NCBI RefSeq assembly: GCF_029541745.1
Contig: NZ_CP089746.1
Coordinates: 744,001-808,000, forward strand
DNA: 64,000 nt
Reading direction: 5' to 3'
Origin: Streptomyces sp. LX-29
Lineage (GTDB): Bacteria; Actinomycetota; Actinomycetes; Streptomycetales; Streptomycetaceae
Shown here: piece after piece, positions 35,020 to 42,936 of the stretch
Layout of the letters: each line of letters begins with the position of its first letter
Position numbering within the stretch: position 1 is the first letter of the stretch
The notes under the pieces: generated by a model
Told to the model about the DNA's origin: nothing
The model's database searches: none
What the model saw: the letters and a program-made list of their open reading frames with translations, nothing else
Made by a program: the position numbers and the translations under genes

Positions 35020-35034
35020 CAGTATGTATGACTG
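35020..35034. promoter_or_regulatory. AT-rich island upstream of gntR with weak dyad
   Basis: Positions 34988-35040 are unusually AT-rich (CTTTATTAAAGGTTGTTTC). CAGT-N7-ACTG at 35020-35034 loosely resembles a HutC-subfamily GntR site. The 349-bp spacer 34938-35286 must contain the gntR promoter; the rest is repetitive (CACGCACGCCCACGCACGC near 35127) and holds no gene. Confidence 0.35.
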
Positions 35035-35286
35035 CGACGATAGGGCGGCGTTCACCCTTGGTCAAGACCAATCCCCGGCCGTGCCGTCGTCGGCACCCGC
35101 CGGTCAGCCCCTCGCTCACGCCCACGCACGCCCACGCACGCGGGGCCTCGCCTCGGCCTCGCGCGACCGTCCACGCGCCGCCGCGTCCGCCCTCCACCGA
35201 AGCCGCCGGCGGGCGCCCCCTCACCACTCTCCCCGACCCGTGTGAACTGCGGAACAACGGAGTATGGGTTCCGGCGCCCGTGCGGG

Positions 35287-35958
35287 TCAGCGGGCGAGCA
35301 CCACCGTGATCGAGGCGTCGGGGCAGCCCGCCCCGAGCCGCTGGAGCGCGGCCGCCTCGCCGTCGTCGACCGCCAGCCGCCAGCGGGTCTTCACCACCGT
35401 CCACTCGGTGACATACCGACAGAGGGCCTCGTCGTCCGGCGGCAGCCACTCGTCGGGGTCCTGATCGGCCTTCTTCCGGTTCTCGGAGGCCGTCACCGCC
35501 ACCAGGGAGCGCGGATCGCCCAGGTCGTTGGCGTACTCCTGCCGCTCCTGCGCGCTCCAGGCGGAGGCCCCGCTGTCCCACGCCTCCGCGAGCGGCACCA
35601 TGTGGTCGATGTCGAGGCCGCTCGCGTTGGTCTGGTCGACGTCGTCGTAGTAGGAGTGCCACTCCCCGCCGGTGAGCACGCACCGTCCCCCGACCGCGGG
35701 CGCCACGGTCGCCTCCTCGATCAGCACCTCGTTGCGGGTGTTGCAGCCGTCGCGGTCGGCGTCCACCCAGTGCCGGAACGCGTCGCGTGTGTACCCCGTG
35801 CGGTCCTCGTCGGCGACGGACAGCGCCGCGATCGCCTCGCGCAGCGTGGTGGTCACGGTGGCGCCCGGCGCCGCCCACGCCGGCACGGCCGAAAGGGCCA
35901 GCCCCGTACCCGCGGTGGCGACCGCGGCCCATGTGGCGATCGTGCGCTCCAGTCCCAT
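35287..35958 (-). CDS. Secreted HNH-family nuclease (DUF1524-like)
   Basis: 223 residues. A signal peptide (about 1-29, ending PAWAAPG) targets export. The nuclease core is LDIDHMVPLAEAWDSGA followed by ANDLGDPRSLVAVTASENRK and KADQDPDEWLPP; these are the His/Asn metal and catalytic residues of the DUF1524/HNH secreted endonucleases of Streptomyces. Four Cys could form disulfides. It may degrade extracellular DNA; regulation is unknown. Confidence 0.87.
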   Translation of the reverse strand: MGLERTIATWAAVATAGTGLALSAVPAWAAPGATVTTTLREAIAALSVADEDRTGYTRDAFRHWVDADRDGCNTRNEVLIEEATVAPAVGGRCVLTGGEWHSYYDDVDQTNASGLDIDHMVPLAEAWDSGASAWSAQERQEYANDLGDPRSLVAVTASENRKKADQDPDEWLPPDDEALCRYVTEWTVVKTRWRLAVDDGEAAALQRLGAGCPDASITVVLAR

Positions 35959-35998
35959 GGCTGTCCTCTCCTCGAAGGATCAGCACAGGCGTAACCGG

Positions 35999-36014
35999 GT
36001 TTATAGGATTAAAC
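35999..36014 (-). promoter_or_regulatory. AT-rich dyad upstream of the HNH nuclease
   Basis: GTTTA-N6-TAAAC at 35999-36014 lies 41 bp before the nuclease start, in an AT-rich patch (36000-36032). It is a candidate promoter or operator. Confidence 0.4.
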
Positions 36015-36193
36015 GCCGATATGAGATAAAGATCGCCTGGGTGGAGCACCCTGGCCAAGGGCAGCGCGCGTCGGTCGTATCCGGCGGCCGCGACGCTTCG
36101 GCAGCCCGCCGCACCGCGCCCCTCGTGGCCTCCCTACGCTGTCGGAACCGAGAAGGAAGATCGGAAGGCCAGAGGCGGGGAAGCGGGGAGTTC

Positions 36194-36940
36194 ATGGATC
36201 AGATCACGGTGGTCACCGGCGGGGGCCGTGGCATCGGGGCGGCCGTCGCGCTGCGGCTGGCCCGCACGGGGCACAGCATCGCCATCGGGTACGAGCGGGC
36301 CCGGGAACGGGCCGAGGAGACCGCGGCCGTGGTGCGCGCGGAAGGGGTGCGGTGCCTGACGGTCCAGGTGGACACCAGCGTCGCGGAGCAGGTCGAGGCC
36401 CTGTTCGACACGGTGAAGGCGGAGTTGGGGACGATCACGGGGCTGGTCAACAACGCCGGAATCACCGGACCGCTGGGTCGCTTCACCGACGCCTCGCCCG
36501 AGGTGATGCGCCGTGTCGTCGACGTCAACGTGACCGGCGCCCTGCTCTGTGCGCGTCGCGCGGCGCGTGAGATGTCCACCCGGCTGGGCGGCCGCGGCGG
36601 GGCCATCGTCAACATCTCCTCCGGCGCCGCGACCACCGGCAGCCCGGGTGAGTATGTGCACTACGCGGCCAGCAAGGCGGCGGTGGACGCGATGACGGTG
36701 GGGCTGTCGAAGGAGCTGGCGCAGGAGGGCATCCGGGTCAACTCGGTGCAGCCCGGCATGGTCGTCACCGAGATCCACGCCGCCATGGGCGACCCGGAGC
36801 GGCCCTGGCGAAACCCGGACCGGGTGCCGATGCGCCGGCCCGGCGAACCCGAGGAGATCGCCGGAGCGGTCGCCTGGCTGCTCTCCCCGGAGGCGTCGTA
36901 CACCTCCGGCGCCGTGCTGCGGGTGGCCGGCGGCCTGTGA
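36194..36940 (+). CDS. Short-chain dehydrogenase/reductase, FabG-like
   Basis: 248 residues. The NADP-binding TGGGRGIG (about 8-15), NNAG (about 85-88), catalytic Ser in NISSG and YxxxK in YAASK are all present, with the C-terminal GAVLRVAGGL. The substrate is unknown. The ATG at 36194 fits the family start. It is convergent with the ECF41 sigma gene; ECF41 loci often include an oxidoreductase. Confidence 0.88.
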   Translation: MDQITVVTGGGRGIGAAVALRLARTGHSIAIGYERARERAEETAAVVRAEGVRCLTVQVDTSVAEQVEALFDTVKAELGTITGLVNNAGITGPLGRFTDASPEVMRRVVDVNVTGALLCARRAAREMSTRLGGRGGAIVNISSGAATTGSPGEYVHYAASKAAVDAMTVGLSKELAQEGIRVNSVQPGMVVTEIHAAMGDPERPWRNPDRVPMRRPGEPEEIAGAVAWLLSPEASYTSGAVLRVAGGL

Positions 36941-36943
36941 CCC

Positions 36944-36968
36944 GGTCCGCGGCCACCGGCCGCGGACC
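36944..36968. terminator. Bidirectional hairpin between SDR and sigma genes
   Basis: GGTCCGCGGCC and GGCCGCGGACC form a perfect 11-bp stem with a 3-base loop in the 34-bp gap between two convergent stops. It could end both transcripts. Confidence 0.75.
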
Positions 36969-36974
36969 ACGCCG

Positions 36975-37907
36975 CTACTCCAGCACCCCGGCCAGCTTCT
37001 CCGGGTTGCGCACGATGTACACGCAGGCGATGGCGCCGTCCGCGACATCGAGGCTGAACGCCATGTCGGGGCGGCCGTCGACGGAGAGCACCACCGCCAA
37101 CTGCCCGTTGAGCTCGGTGAGGGAGAGTTCGGCGCCCGGCATCCGCGCCGCGGCGCCGGCCAGGAAACGGCCGACGTGGTCGGCGGTCTCCAGCACCCGC
37201 AACGGCGCCTGCGCCTTGCCGCCGCCGTCGCCGATCAGGCGGACGCCGGGGGCGAGCAGCGCCAGCAGCCGGCCGAGGTCGCCCCCGGCGGCCGCGTCGA
37301 TGAACTGCTCGGTGAGGGCGCGCCGCTCCGCCGGGTCCACGGAGTACCGCGGCCTGCGCTCGTCCACATGGCGCCGGGCCCGGGCGGCCAGTTGACGCAC
37401 CGCCGGCTCACCGCGGTCCAGGGCGGCGGCGATCTCCCCGTACGGCAGGCCGAACGCCTCCCGCAGCACGAACACCGCGCGCTCCAGCGGCGAGAGCGAC
37501 TCCATGACGACCAGCACGGCGAAGGAGACCGACTCGGCCAGCATCGCGCGCTCCGCGGTGTCCGGCACCGCCTCCCCGAAGCCGGTCACCAGCGGCTCGG
37601 GAAGCCACGGCCCCACATACGCCTCGCGCCGCGACCGCGACTGCCGCAGCCGGTCGATGGCGAGTCGGGTGGTGATCCGCACGAGGTAGCCGCGCGGTTC
37701 GCGGACCTCCGCACGGTCCGCTCCGGCCCAACGCAGCCAGGCCTCCTGGACGACGTCCTCCGCGTCGACCACGCTGCCCAGCATCCGGTACGCCACCCCG
37801 ATCAGCAGGGTGCGGTGTTCCTGGAAGACCGCGGTCGGCGTCGCGGTGTCGGTGGGGTCGTCGCCCAGGTGGGCTGGGGAAGCGCTGTCGGCCGCGGTGG
37901 AGGTCAC
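36975..37907 (-). CDS. sigJ: ECF41-type sigma factor (SigJ-like)
   Basis: 310 residues. Region 2 (FQEHRTLLIGVAYRMLGS, VVQEAWLRW) and region 4 (LREAFGLPYGEIAAALDRGE) are followed by a SnoaL-like C-terminal domain. ECF41 marks are seen: DGGGKA in the linker region and the final YIVRNPEKL. In this family the C-terminal domain controls the sigma activity without a separate anti-sigma factor. Usual partners are small redox proteins; here only an SDR is adjacent. Confidence 0.88.
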   Translation of the reverse strand: MTSTAADSASPAHLGDDPTDTATPTAVFQEHRTLLIGVAYRMLGSVVDAEDVVQEAWLRWAGADRAEVREPRGYLVRITTRLAIDRLRQSRSRREAYVGPWLPEPLVTGFGEAVPDTAERAMLAESVSFAVLVVMESLSPLERAVFVLREAFGLPYGEIAAALDRGEPAVRQLAARARRHVDERRPRYSVDPAERRALTEQFIDAAAGGDLGRLLALLAPGVRLIGDGGGKAQAPLRVLETADHVGRFLAGAAARMPGAELSLTELNGQLAVVLSVDGRPDMAFSLDVADGAIACVYIVRNPEKLAGVLE

Positions 37908-37949
37908 CGGCCCATCCCAGCCGACAACCCGCGCGGTGTCCAGCGCCCG

Positions 37950-40376
37950 CTACGCCGGAACGGCCGACGACGCGGTCACCGGCTCCTCAGTCGCCTCAGC
38001 GGCCCGCTCGGGCACCGGCGCGGCGGCCGGCTCCGAGGGCGACGCGTCGGCCAACTCCGAGGACGGCCCAGCGGCCGGCGCTGCGGCCGGCTCGGGTATC
38101 GACGCAGCCGCAGGATGACGGGCCGACACGGCGGCCGGCTCCGAGGGCGCCTCAGCGGCTGGTCGGGCGGCCCGCTCGGGGGCCTGGTCGGGGGCCCGGT
38201 CGGGGCCCTGCTTCAGGGCCCTCCCGCGGCCCGGCTCCGGGGGCGACGCGGCGGCCGACCCAGGGGCCGGCACGGCGGCCGGAGTCCGCAGGGCCGCCGG
38301 CAGCGGGAGGGCGTGCAGCACCTCCAGACGGGAGACCGCGCGGGTGAGCACCACATACAACCGGTGCAGTCCGCGGGGTTCGGCCGCGACGATCTCGGCC
38401 GGCTCCACGACGATGACATGGTCGTACTCCAGGCCCTTGGCGAGCGACGCGGGCAGCGCGGTGACGCGGCCGTCCGCATCCGACGGGCCGGCCGGGGTCC
38501 CGGTGTCGATGCCCTCGGCCCGCAGCACCTCGCGCAGCGCTTCCAGTGCGGCGTCGGCGGCGATCACGGCGATGGAGCCCTCGCGCTCCAGGGCGGCGCG
38601 CACGGCCGCCGCGACCCCGGGGGCGAGGCGGGCGGCGGGCAGCGCCGCGATGCGCAGCTCACCGTCGCCACGCGAGGAGCGGGCCGGTGGGACGTCCACG
38701 TCCAGCGCGGTCAGCAGCCGGTTGGCCAGCGCGACGACGGCGGCGGGCACCCGGAATCCCGTGGTGAGCGGCGCGACGGTGGCCTCCGGCTTGCCCATGT
38801 GAGCGAGGTGGGTCGGCCAGTCGCGGGCGGCCCAAGGGGTGGTGCCCTGCGCCAGGTCGCCCAGGACGGTGAGCGAACCGAAGCCGCTGCGGCGGGCGAT
38901 GGCGCGGCACTGCATCGGGGAGAGATCCTGCGCCTCGTCGACGACCACATGGCCGTACCCGTCGGGGCGCTCGATGAGCCCCGCCACCTCGTCGATCAGC
39001 ACCAGGTCGGCGGGGGCCCAGTGCGCGCTCCGGTAGGAGCGGGGCGGCCTGCGCCAGCGGATCGCGGTCTGCTCCGGTTCGGTGAGCAGTCCGTCCGCGG
39101 CCCGCGCCAGGACCGTCGGATCGGTCAGCAGGGTGGCCACCAGCTCTTCCGGGCGCACGGCGGGCCACACCTCGTCCAGAAGGGCGCCGATCGCCTTGGC
39201 CCGCCCGATGCGACGCAGCCAGGCGGCGGGCGGCGGTCCGGCGCGACGCTCGGCCTGACGCTGTATCAGCGCCACCACGCGGGAGCGCACCCGCTCGCGC
39301 CCCACGGCGTACGGCGGGGTCTGGGCGAGCACCTCGTCGACGACCTGGCGCAGCTCCTCGACGTCGAGGCGCCAGCGGTAGGAGCCGTCGGGGACGGCGA
39401 GCGGCTCGCCGGGGGCGCGCACCCTGCCGTACAGCGCTCGACGCAGCACCTCGGCCATCGCCGCGCCGTGTTTGATCCGGGCGGCGGCCGGCTCGTCGGG
39501 GGCGGAGACGGCGACGCGCTCGCGCGCGATGAGGTCCTCGACGGTGCACTGCCGGACGTCGGCCTCGCCGAGCGCCGGCAGCACCTGCGAGATGTACCGC
39601 AGGAAGGCGCGGTTGGGACCGATGACGAGCATGCCGCCGCGCTGGATGCGCTGGGGGTGGGTGTAGAGCAGATACGCGGCGCGGTGCAGGCCGACGGCGG
39701 TCTTGCCGGTTCCGGGGGCGCCCTGGACGCAGACGGAGGCGGCCAGTTCGCGCCGCACGAGGTCGTCCTGCTCGGGCTGGATGGTCGCGACGATGTCGCG
39801 CATCGGGCCGACGCGCGGGCGCTCGATCTCGGCGGCGACGATGCGGCTGGCGTCGGTGGGCCCGGGCCGCGCGCCCTCCGCCTCCGCCACGGGCGGCCGG
39901 CCGCCGAGGTGCTCGTCCTCCAGGCTGGTCAGGTCCGCGGCCTCGCCCCGACCGAGCGGGGCCCAGCCGAAGCGGCGGCGCACCGCGACGCCGTACGGCT
40001 CTCGAAGTCCCGCCTGGTAGAAGGTGCGGGAGACCGGTGCGCGCCAGTCCACGACCAGCGGCGGGGCGGCCGGGTGGGGCGCGATGCGGCGCCGGCCGAT
40101 GTAGTAGCGCTGGCCCTGGTGGTCGCCCGCGGCGGGCTCGTCGACGAAGTCGAGGCGACCGAAGAAGGGCGGGCTGTCCGGCTCCTCGGCCAGCTCCTTG
40201 GCGTGGCTGCGCAGATAGCGGCCGAGGGCCTCCGCGCTGGCTCCGCTGCCGGCGACGTCCTCACCGGAGACGACCCGCTCACCGGCGGCCTCGACCATAC
40301 GGGTCATGGCCGCCCGGCAGGTGTCGACGTAGGTCCGCTCCGCGCCCAGCGCGTCGTCGAGTGCGTCCGAGGTCAT
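37950..40376 (-). CDS. helD: HelD-family RNA polymerase-associated helicase-like ATPase
   Basis: 808 residues. UvrD-like motifs are seen: Walker A GAPGTGKTAVGLHRAAY, motif II VVDEAQDLSPMQ, and the C-terminal VVLTRAVSRLEVLH. The N terminus (LDDALGAERTYVDTCRAAMT) fits HelD, which removes stalled or rifamycin-bound RNA polymerase from DNA. The last ~105 residues are a low-complexity Ala/Pro/Glu tail, unusual for the family. It forms an operon with the upstream tetR (33-bp gap). Confidence 0.86.
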   Translation of the reverse strand: MTSDALDDALGAERTYVDTCRAAMTRMVEAAGERVVSGEDVAGSGASAEALGRYLRSHAKELAEEPDSPPFFGRLDFVDEPAAGDHQGQRYYIGRRRIAPHPAAPPLVVDWRAPVSRTFYQAGLREPYGVAVRRRFGWAPLGRGEAADLTSLEDEHLGGRPPVAEAEGARPGPTDASRIVAAEIERPRVGPMRDIVATIQPEQDDLVRRELAASVCVQGAPGTGKTAVGLHRAAYLLYTHPQRIQRGGMLVIGPNRAFLRYISQVLPALGEADVRQCTVEDLIARERVAVSAPDEPAAARIKHGAAMAEVLRRALYGRVRAPGEPLAVPDGSYRWRLDVEELRQVVDEVLAQTPPYAVGRERVRSRVVALIQRQAERRAGPPPAAWLRRIGRAKAIGALLDEVWPAVRPEELVATLLTDPTVLARAADGLLTEPEQTAIRWRRPPRSYRSAHWAPADLVLIDEVAGLIERPDGYGHVVVDEAQDLSPMQCRAIARRSGFGSLTVLGDLAQGTTPWAARDWPTHLAHMGKPEATVAPLTTGFRVPAAVVALANRLLTALDVDVPPARSSRGDGELRIAALPAARLAPGVAAAVRAALEREGSIAVIAADAALEALREVLRAEGIDTGTPAGPSDADGRVTALPASLAKGLEYDHVIVVEPAEIVAAEPRGLHRLYVVLTRAVSRLEVLHALPLPAALRTPAAVPAPGSAAASPPEPGRGRALKQGPDRAPDQAPERAARPAAEAPSEPAAVSARHPAAASIPEPAAAPAAGPSSELADASPSEPAAAPVPERAAEATEEPVTASSAVPA

Positions 40377-40409
40377 GCCTCATCTCCTTGTCGGCTTGCG
40401 GGTCTCGGT

Positions 40410-41057
40410 TCAGCGGAGGTCGGCGAGGCCGTCGCCGAGCAGCCCGAAGGCGTGCTCCGCGGCGGCCACCGCGGCCGGGTGCGCCTGAGCCGCCGTCATG
40501 CCGCCGTCGGCGACGCACCGCCAGTTGTCGAGGGCGAGGATCCGCTGGGCGGTGACGATCTGCCCGGCGGCCAGCCGCGCGGTGAGCTCGGCGTGCGCGC
40601 CGCCGGGCAGCACCTCGCGCAGCGCGCCGGCCAGCGCCTCCTCCGAACGGGTCGTGTACGCGTGGAGGCGGGCGACCAGGCTTGGCGTGGAGTACAGCAG
40701 CTGATGGAACGCCAGCACCTGGGGGTGGTCGCAGAGACCGGTGACGGGGTCGCGGGCGTCGAGGGCCGCGAGGAAGTGTCGGCGCAGCGCGTCCAGCGGC
40801 GCCTCTCCGGCCGGCCGCCCCCGCACCACCCGGGCGGCCTCGTCTTCGTGATCGGCGAAGCGGTGCAGCACCAGGTCCTCTTTGCTGGGGAAGTACCGGA
40901 AGAGCGTGGGCTTGGAGACCTCGGCGGCCGCCGCCACCTCGGCCACGGACACATGGTCGTAGCCCGCGTCGAGGAAGAGGGTGATCGCTGTGTCGGAGAT
41001 CGTCTCGATCGTTCGCCGGCGCTTGCGCTCGCGCAGACCGGGCTGAGGCTTCGTCAT
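40410..41057 (-). CDS. TetR-family regulator of the helD operon
   Basis: 215 residues. The helix-turn-helix (about 15-60, VSVAEVAAAAEVSKPTLFRYF) is canonical; the ligand domain is unassigned. It is cotranscribed with helD and probably autoregulates it. The ATG at 41057 has no ribosome site, in line with a leaderless transcript. Confidence 0.88.
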   Translation of the reverse strand: MTKPQPGLRERKRRRTIETISDTAITLFLDAGYDHVSVAEVAAAAEVSKPTLFRYFPSKEDLVLHRFADHEDEAARVVRGRPAGEAPLDALRRHFLAALDARDPVTGLCDHPQVLAFHQLLYSTPSLVARLHAYTTRSEEALAGALREVLPGGAHAELTARLAAGQIVTAQRILALDNWRCVADGGMTAAQAHPAAVAAAEHAFGLLGDGLADLR

Positions 41058-41063
41058 GCGACA

Positions 41064-41093
41064 ACGGTACGCCCATTTTCGTTATCCGGTCAA
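41064..41093 (-). promoter_or_regulatory. Sigma-70-type promoter of tetR-helD, predicted leaderless
   Basis: On the minus strand, TTGACC (41093-41088) and TACCGT (41069-41064) are separated by 18 bases, a good HrdB-type promoter. Transcription would start about 41055-41058, at the ATG (41057). Confidence 0.65.
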
Positions 41094-41131
41094 TGTTTTT
41101 ACTCGGTTACAAAAATCCGACGCGTGCGGGC

Positions 41132-41153
41132 GTTCATCGAATGTTCGACCGCG
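41132..41153 (+). promoter_or_regulatory. PHO box (PhoP direct repeats)
   Basis: GTTCATCGAAT (41132-41142) and GTTCGACCGCG (41143-41153) are two adjoining 11-bp units of the Streptomyces PhoP site, whose conserved part is GTTCACC. It lies 51 bp upstream of phoD, which fits induction by phosphate starvation. Confidence 0.7.
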
Positions 41154-41203
41154 GGGCATCTCGTACCGATAGCAACGTGCCCACGAACGACGGAAGGATC
41201 TTC

Positions 41204-42796
41204 ATGGCTATCGGACCGGAATCCGGGAGAGCGGTCGACCGGCGGGCGGTGCTGCGGGGCTCCGCCGCCGCGTCCGCGGCGATGGCGCTGCCGACGGCGG
41301 CGCTGACGGGACTCGGCGCCGCCCCCGCGCAGGCGCTGTCCGGGCGGCCGCGTGCCGGCTGGGGTGTCCAGGTGGGCGACGTCACCACCTCCTCGGGCCT
41401 GGTGTGGGTGCGCTCCGACCGCCTGGCCCGCATGGTCGTGGAGACCTCCGCGACCGGGTCCTTCGCCCGCCCGCGGCGCTGGCGCGGCCCGCTGCTGGGC
41501 CCCGGCACGGACTTCACCGGCACCACGGCGCTGCGCGGGCTGACCCCGGGCGCCCAGGTCCACTACCGGGTGCTGCTCGCCGACCCGGACGATCCCCGAC
41601 GCACCGGCGAGCCGGTGTACGGCACCTTCCGCACCGCGCCCGCGGGGCGTCGGCACGGGGTGCGCTTCGTGTGGTCGGGAGACCTGGCGGGGCAGGGCTG
41701 GGGCATCAATCCGGACCTGGGCGGCTACCGCGTCTTCGAGGAGATGCGCCGGCTGGACCCCGACTTCTTCCTGTGCAGCGGCGACAACGTCTACGCCGAC
41801 GGGCCGATCGCGGCGACCGTCGCCCTGCCGGACGGCACCACCTGGCGCAACATCACCACCGAGGAGAAGTCCAAGGTCGCCGAGACCCTGGACGAGTACC
41901 GCGGCAACTTCCGCTACAACCTGTTGGACGCCAACCTCCGCGCCTTCAACGCCCAGGTGCCCTCGATCGTGCAGTGGGACGACCACGAGGTCGTCAACAA
42001 CTGGTATCCGGGCGAGATCCTCACCGATCCGCGCTACACCGAGAAGCGGGTGGACGTGCTGGCCGCGCGGGCCCGCCGTGCCTTCAGCGAGTACTTCCCC
42101 GTCCCCTCGCTCCGCCCGGACCGCCATGGCCGGATGTACCGGGTGGTGCGGCACGGCCCGCTGCTGGACGTGTTCGCCCTGGACATGCGCACCCACCGCA
42201 ACGCCAACTCGCCGGGCCGACAGTCCGAGGACGCCCAGGGCATCCTGGGTGCCGAGCAGTCGGCCTGGCTCAAGCGGGAGCTGTCGCGCTCCCGCGCGGT
42301 GTGGAAGGTGATCGCCTCCGACATGCCGCTGGGCCTGGTGGTGACGGACGGCCCGACGGACGTCGAGGCGGTCGCGCAGGGCGACCCGGGCGCCCCGCTC
42401 GGCCGGGAGCTCCAGATCGCCGAGGTGCTGCGGCACATCAAGCACCGGCGGATCACCGGCACGGTATGGCTCACCGCCGACGTCCACTACACCTCCGCCC
42501 AGCACTACGACCCCGCGCGGGCGGCGTTCCAGGACTTCGCGCCCTTCTGGGAGTTCGTCACCGGGCCGCTGAACGCCGGCTCGTTCCCCGCGGTGAAGCT
42601 GGACCGGACCTTCGGCCCCGAGCAGCCCTTCGTCAAGGCGCCGGACCGGGCCAACGTCTCCCCCGCCGAGGGCTTCCAGTTCTACGGCGAGGTGGAGATC
42701 GACGGCGACAGCGGCGAGCTGACGGTCCGCCTGCGCGAGGTGGGCGGCGGGGTACTCTTCCGCAAGGTGCTCCAGCCCGGCCGGGTCGGCCAGTAG
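41204..42796 (+). CDS. phoD: Alkaline phosphatase D
   Basis: 530 residues, secreted. A Tat signal (DRRAVLRGSAAASAAMALPT, cleavage near AQALSG) is followed by the PhoD N-terminal domain and the Fe/Ca metallophosphoesterase core: WSGDLAGQG, SGDNVYADG, WDDHEVVNNW, LDMRTHRN and TADVHYTS. It frees phosphate from organic phosphodi- and monoesters outside the cell. ATG 41204 follows GGAAGGA. A PHO box is upstream. Confidence 0.93.
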   Translation: MAIGPESGRAVDRRAVLRGSAAASAAMALPTAALTGLGAAPAQALSGRPRAGWGVQVGDVTTSSGLVWVRSDRLARMVVETSATGSFARPRRWRGPLLGPGTDFTGTTALRGLTPGAQVHYRVLLADPDDPRRTGEPVYGTFRTAPAGRRHGVRFVWSGDLAGQGWGINPDLGGYRVFEEMRRLDPDFFLCSGDNVYADGPIAATVALPDGTTWRNITTEEKSKVAETLDEYRGNFRYNLLDANLRAFNAQVPSIVQWDDHEVVNNWYPGEILTDPRYTEKRVDVLAARARRAFSEYFPVPSLRPDRHGRMYRVVRHGPLLDVFALDMRTHRNANSPGRQSEDAQGILGAEQSAWLKRELSRSRAVWKVIASDMPLGLVVTDGPTDVEAVAQGDPGAPLGRELQIAEVLRHIKHRRITGTVWLTADVHYTSAQHYDPARAAFQDFAPFWEFVTGPLNAGSFPAVKLDRTFGPEQPFVKAPDRANVSPAEGFQFYGEVEIDGDSGELTVRLREVGGGVLFRKVLQPGRVGQ

Positions 42797-42936
42797 GGCA
42801 AGCCCGCGCGGCCGCGGCGAAGCGGGATGTGGTTGACGAGCGTACGAAACCGGGCGTTAGGGGCGTAGGAGCCTCTTTTACTCACCGGACACAGAGCGTT
42901 CGTGATCACGCAACACCGCTCGGCGAGGGTGTGGGC

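Noticed and set aside
40377..41203. Rifamycin-associated element upstream of helD
   Set aside because: No matching palindrome upstream of helD or tetR.
37176..41306. 1376-codon open frame opposite sigJ, helD and tetR
   Set aside because: Antisense to three certain genes; sequence is low-complexity.
42833..42863. TTGACG promoter for the ACT-GNAT gene
   Set aside because: The -10 partner at the right spacing does not fit TANNNT.
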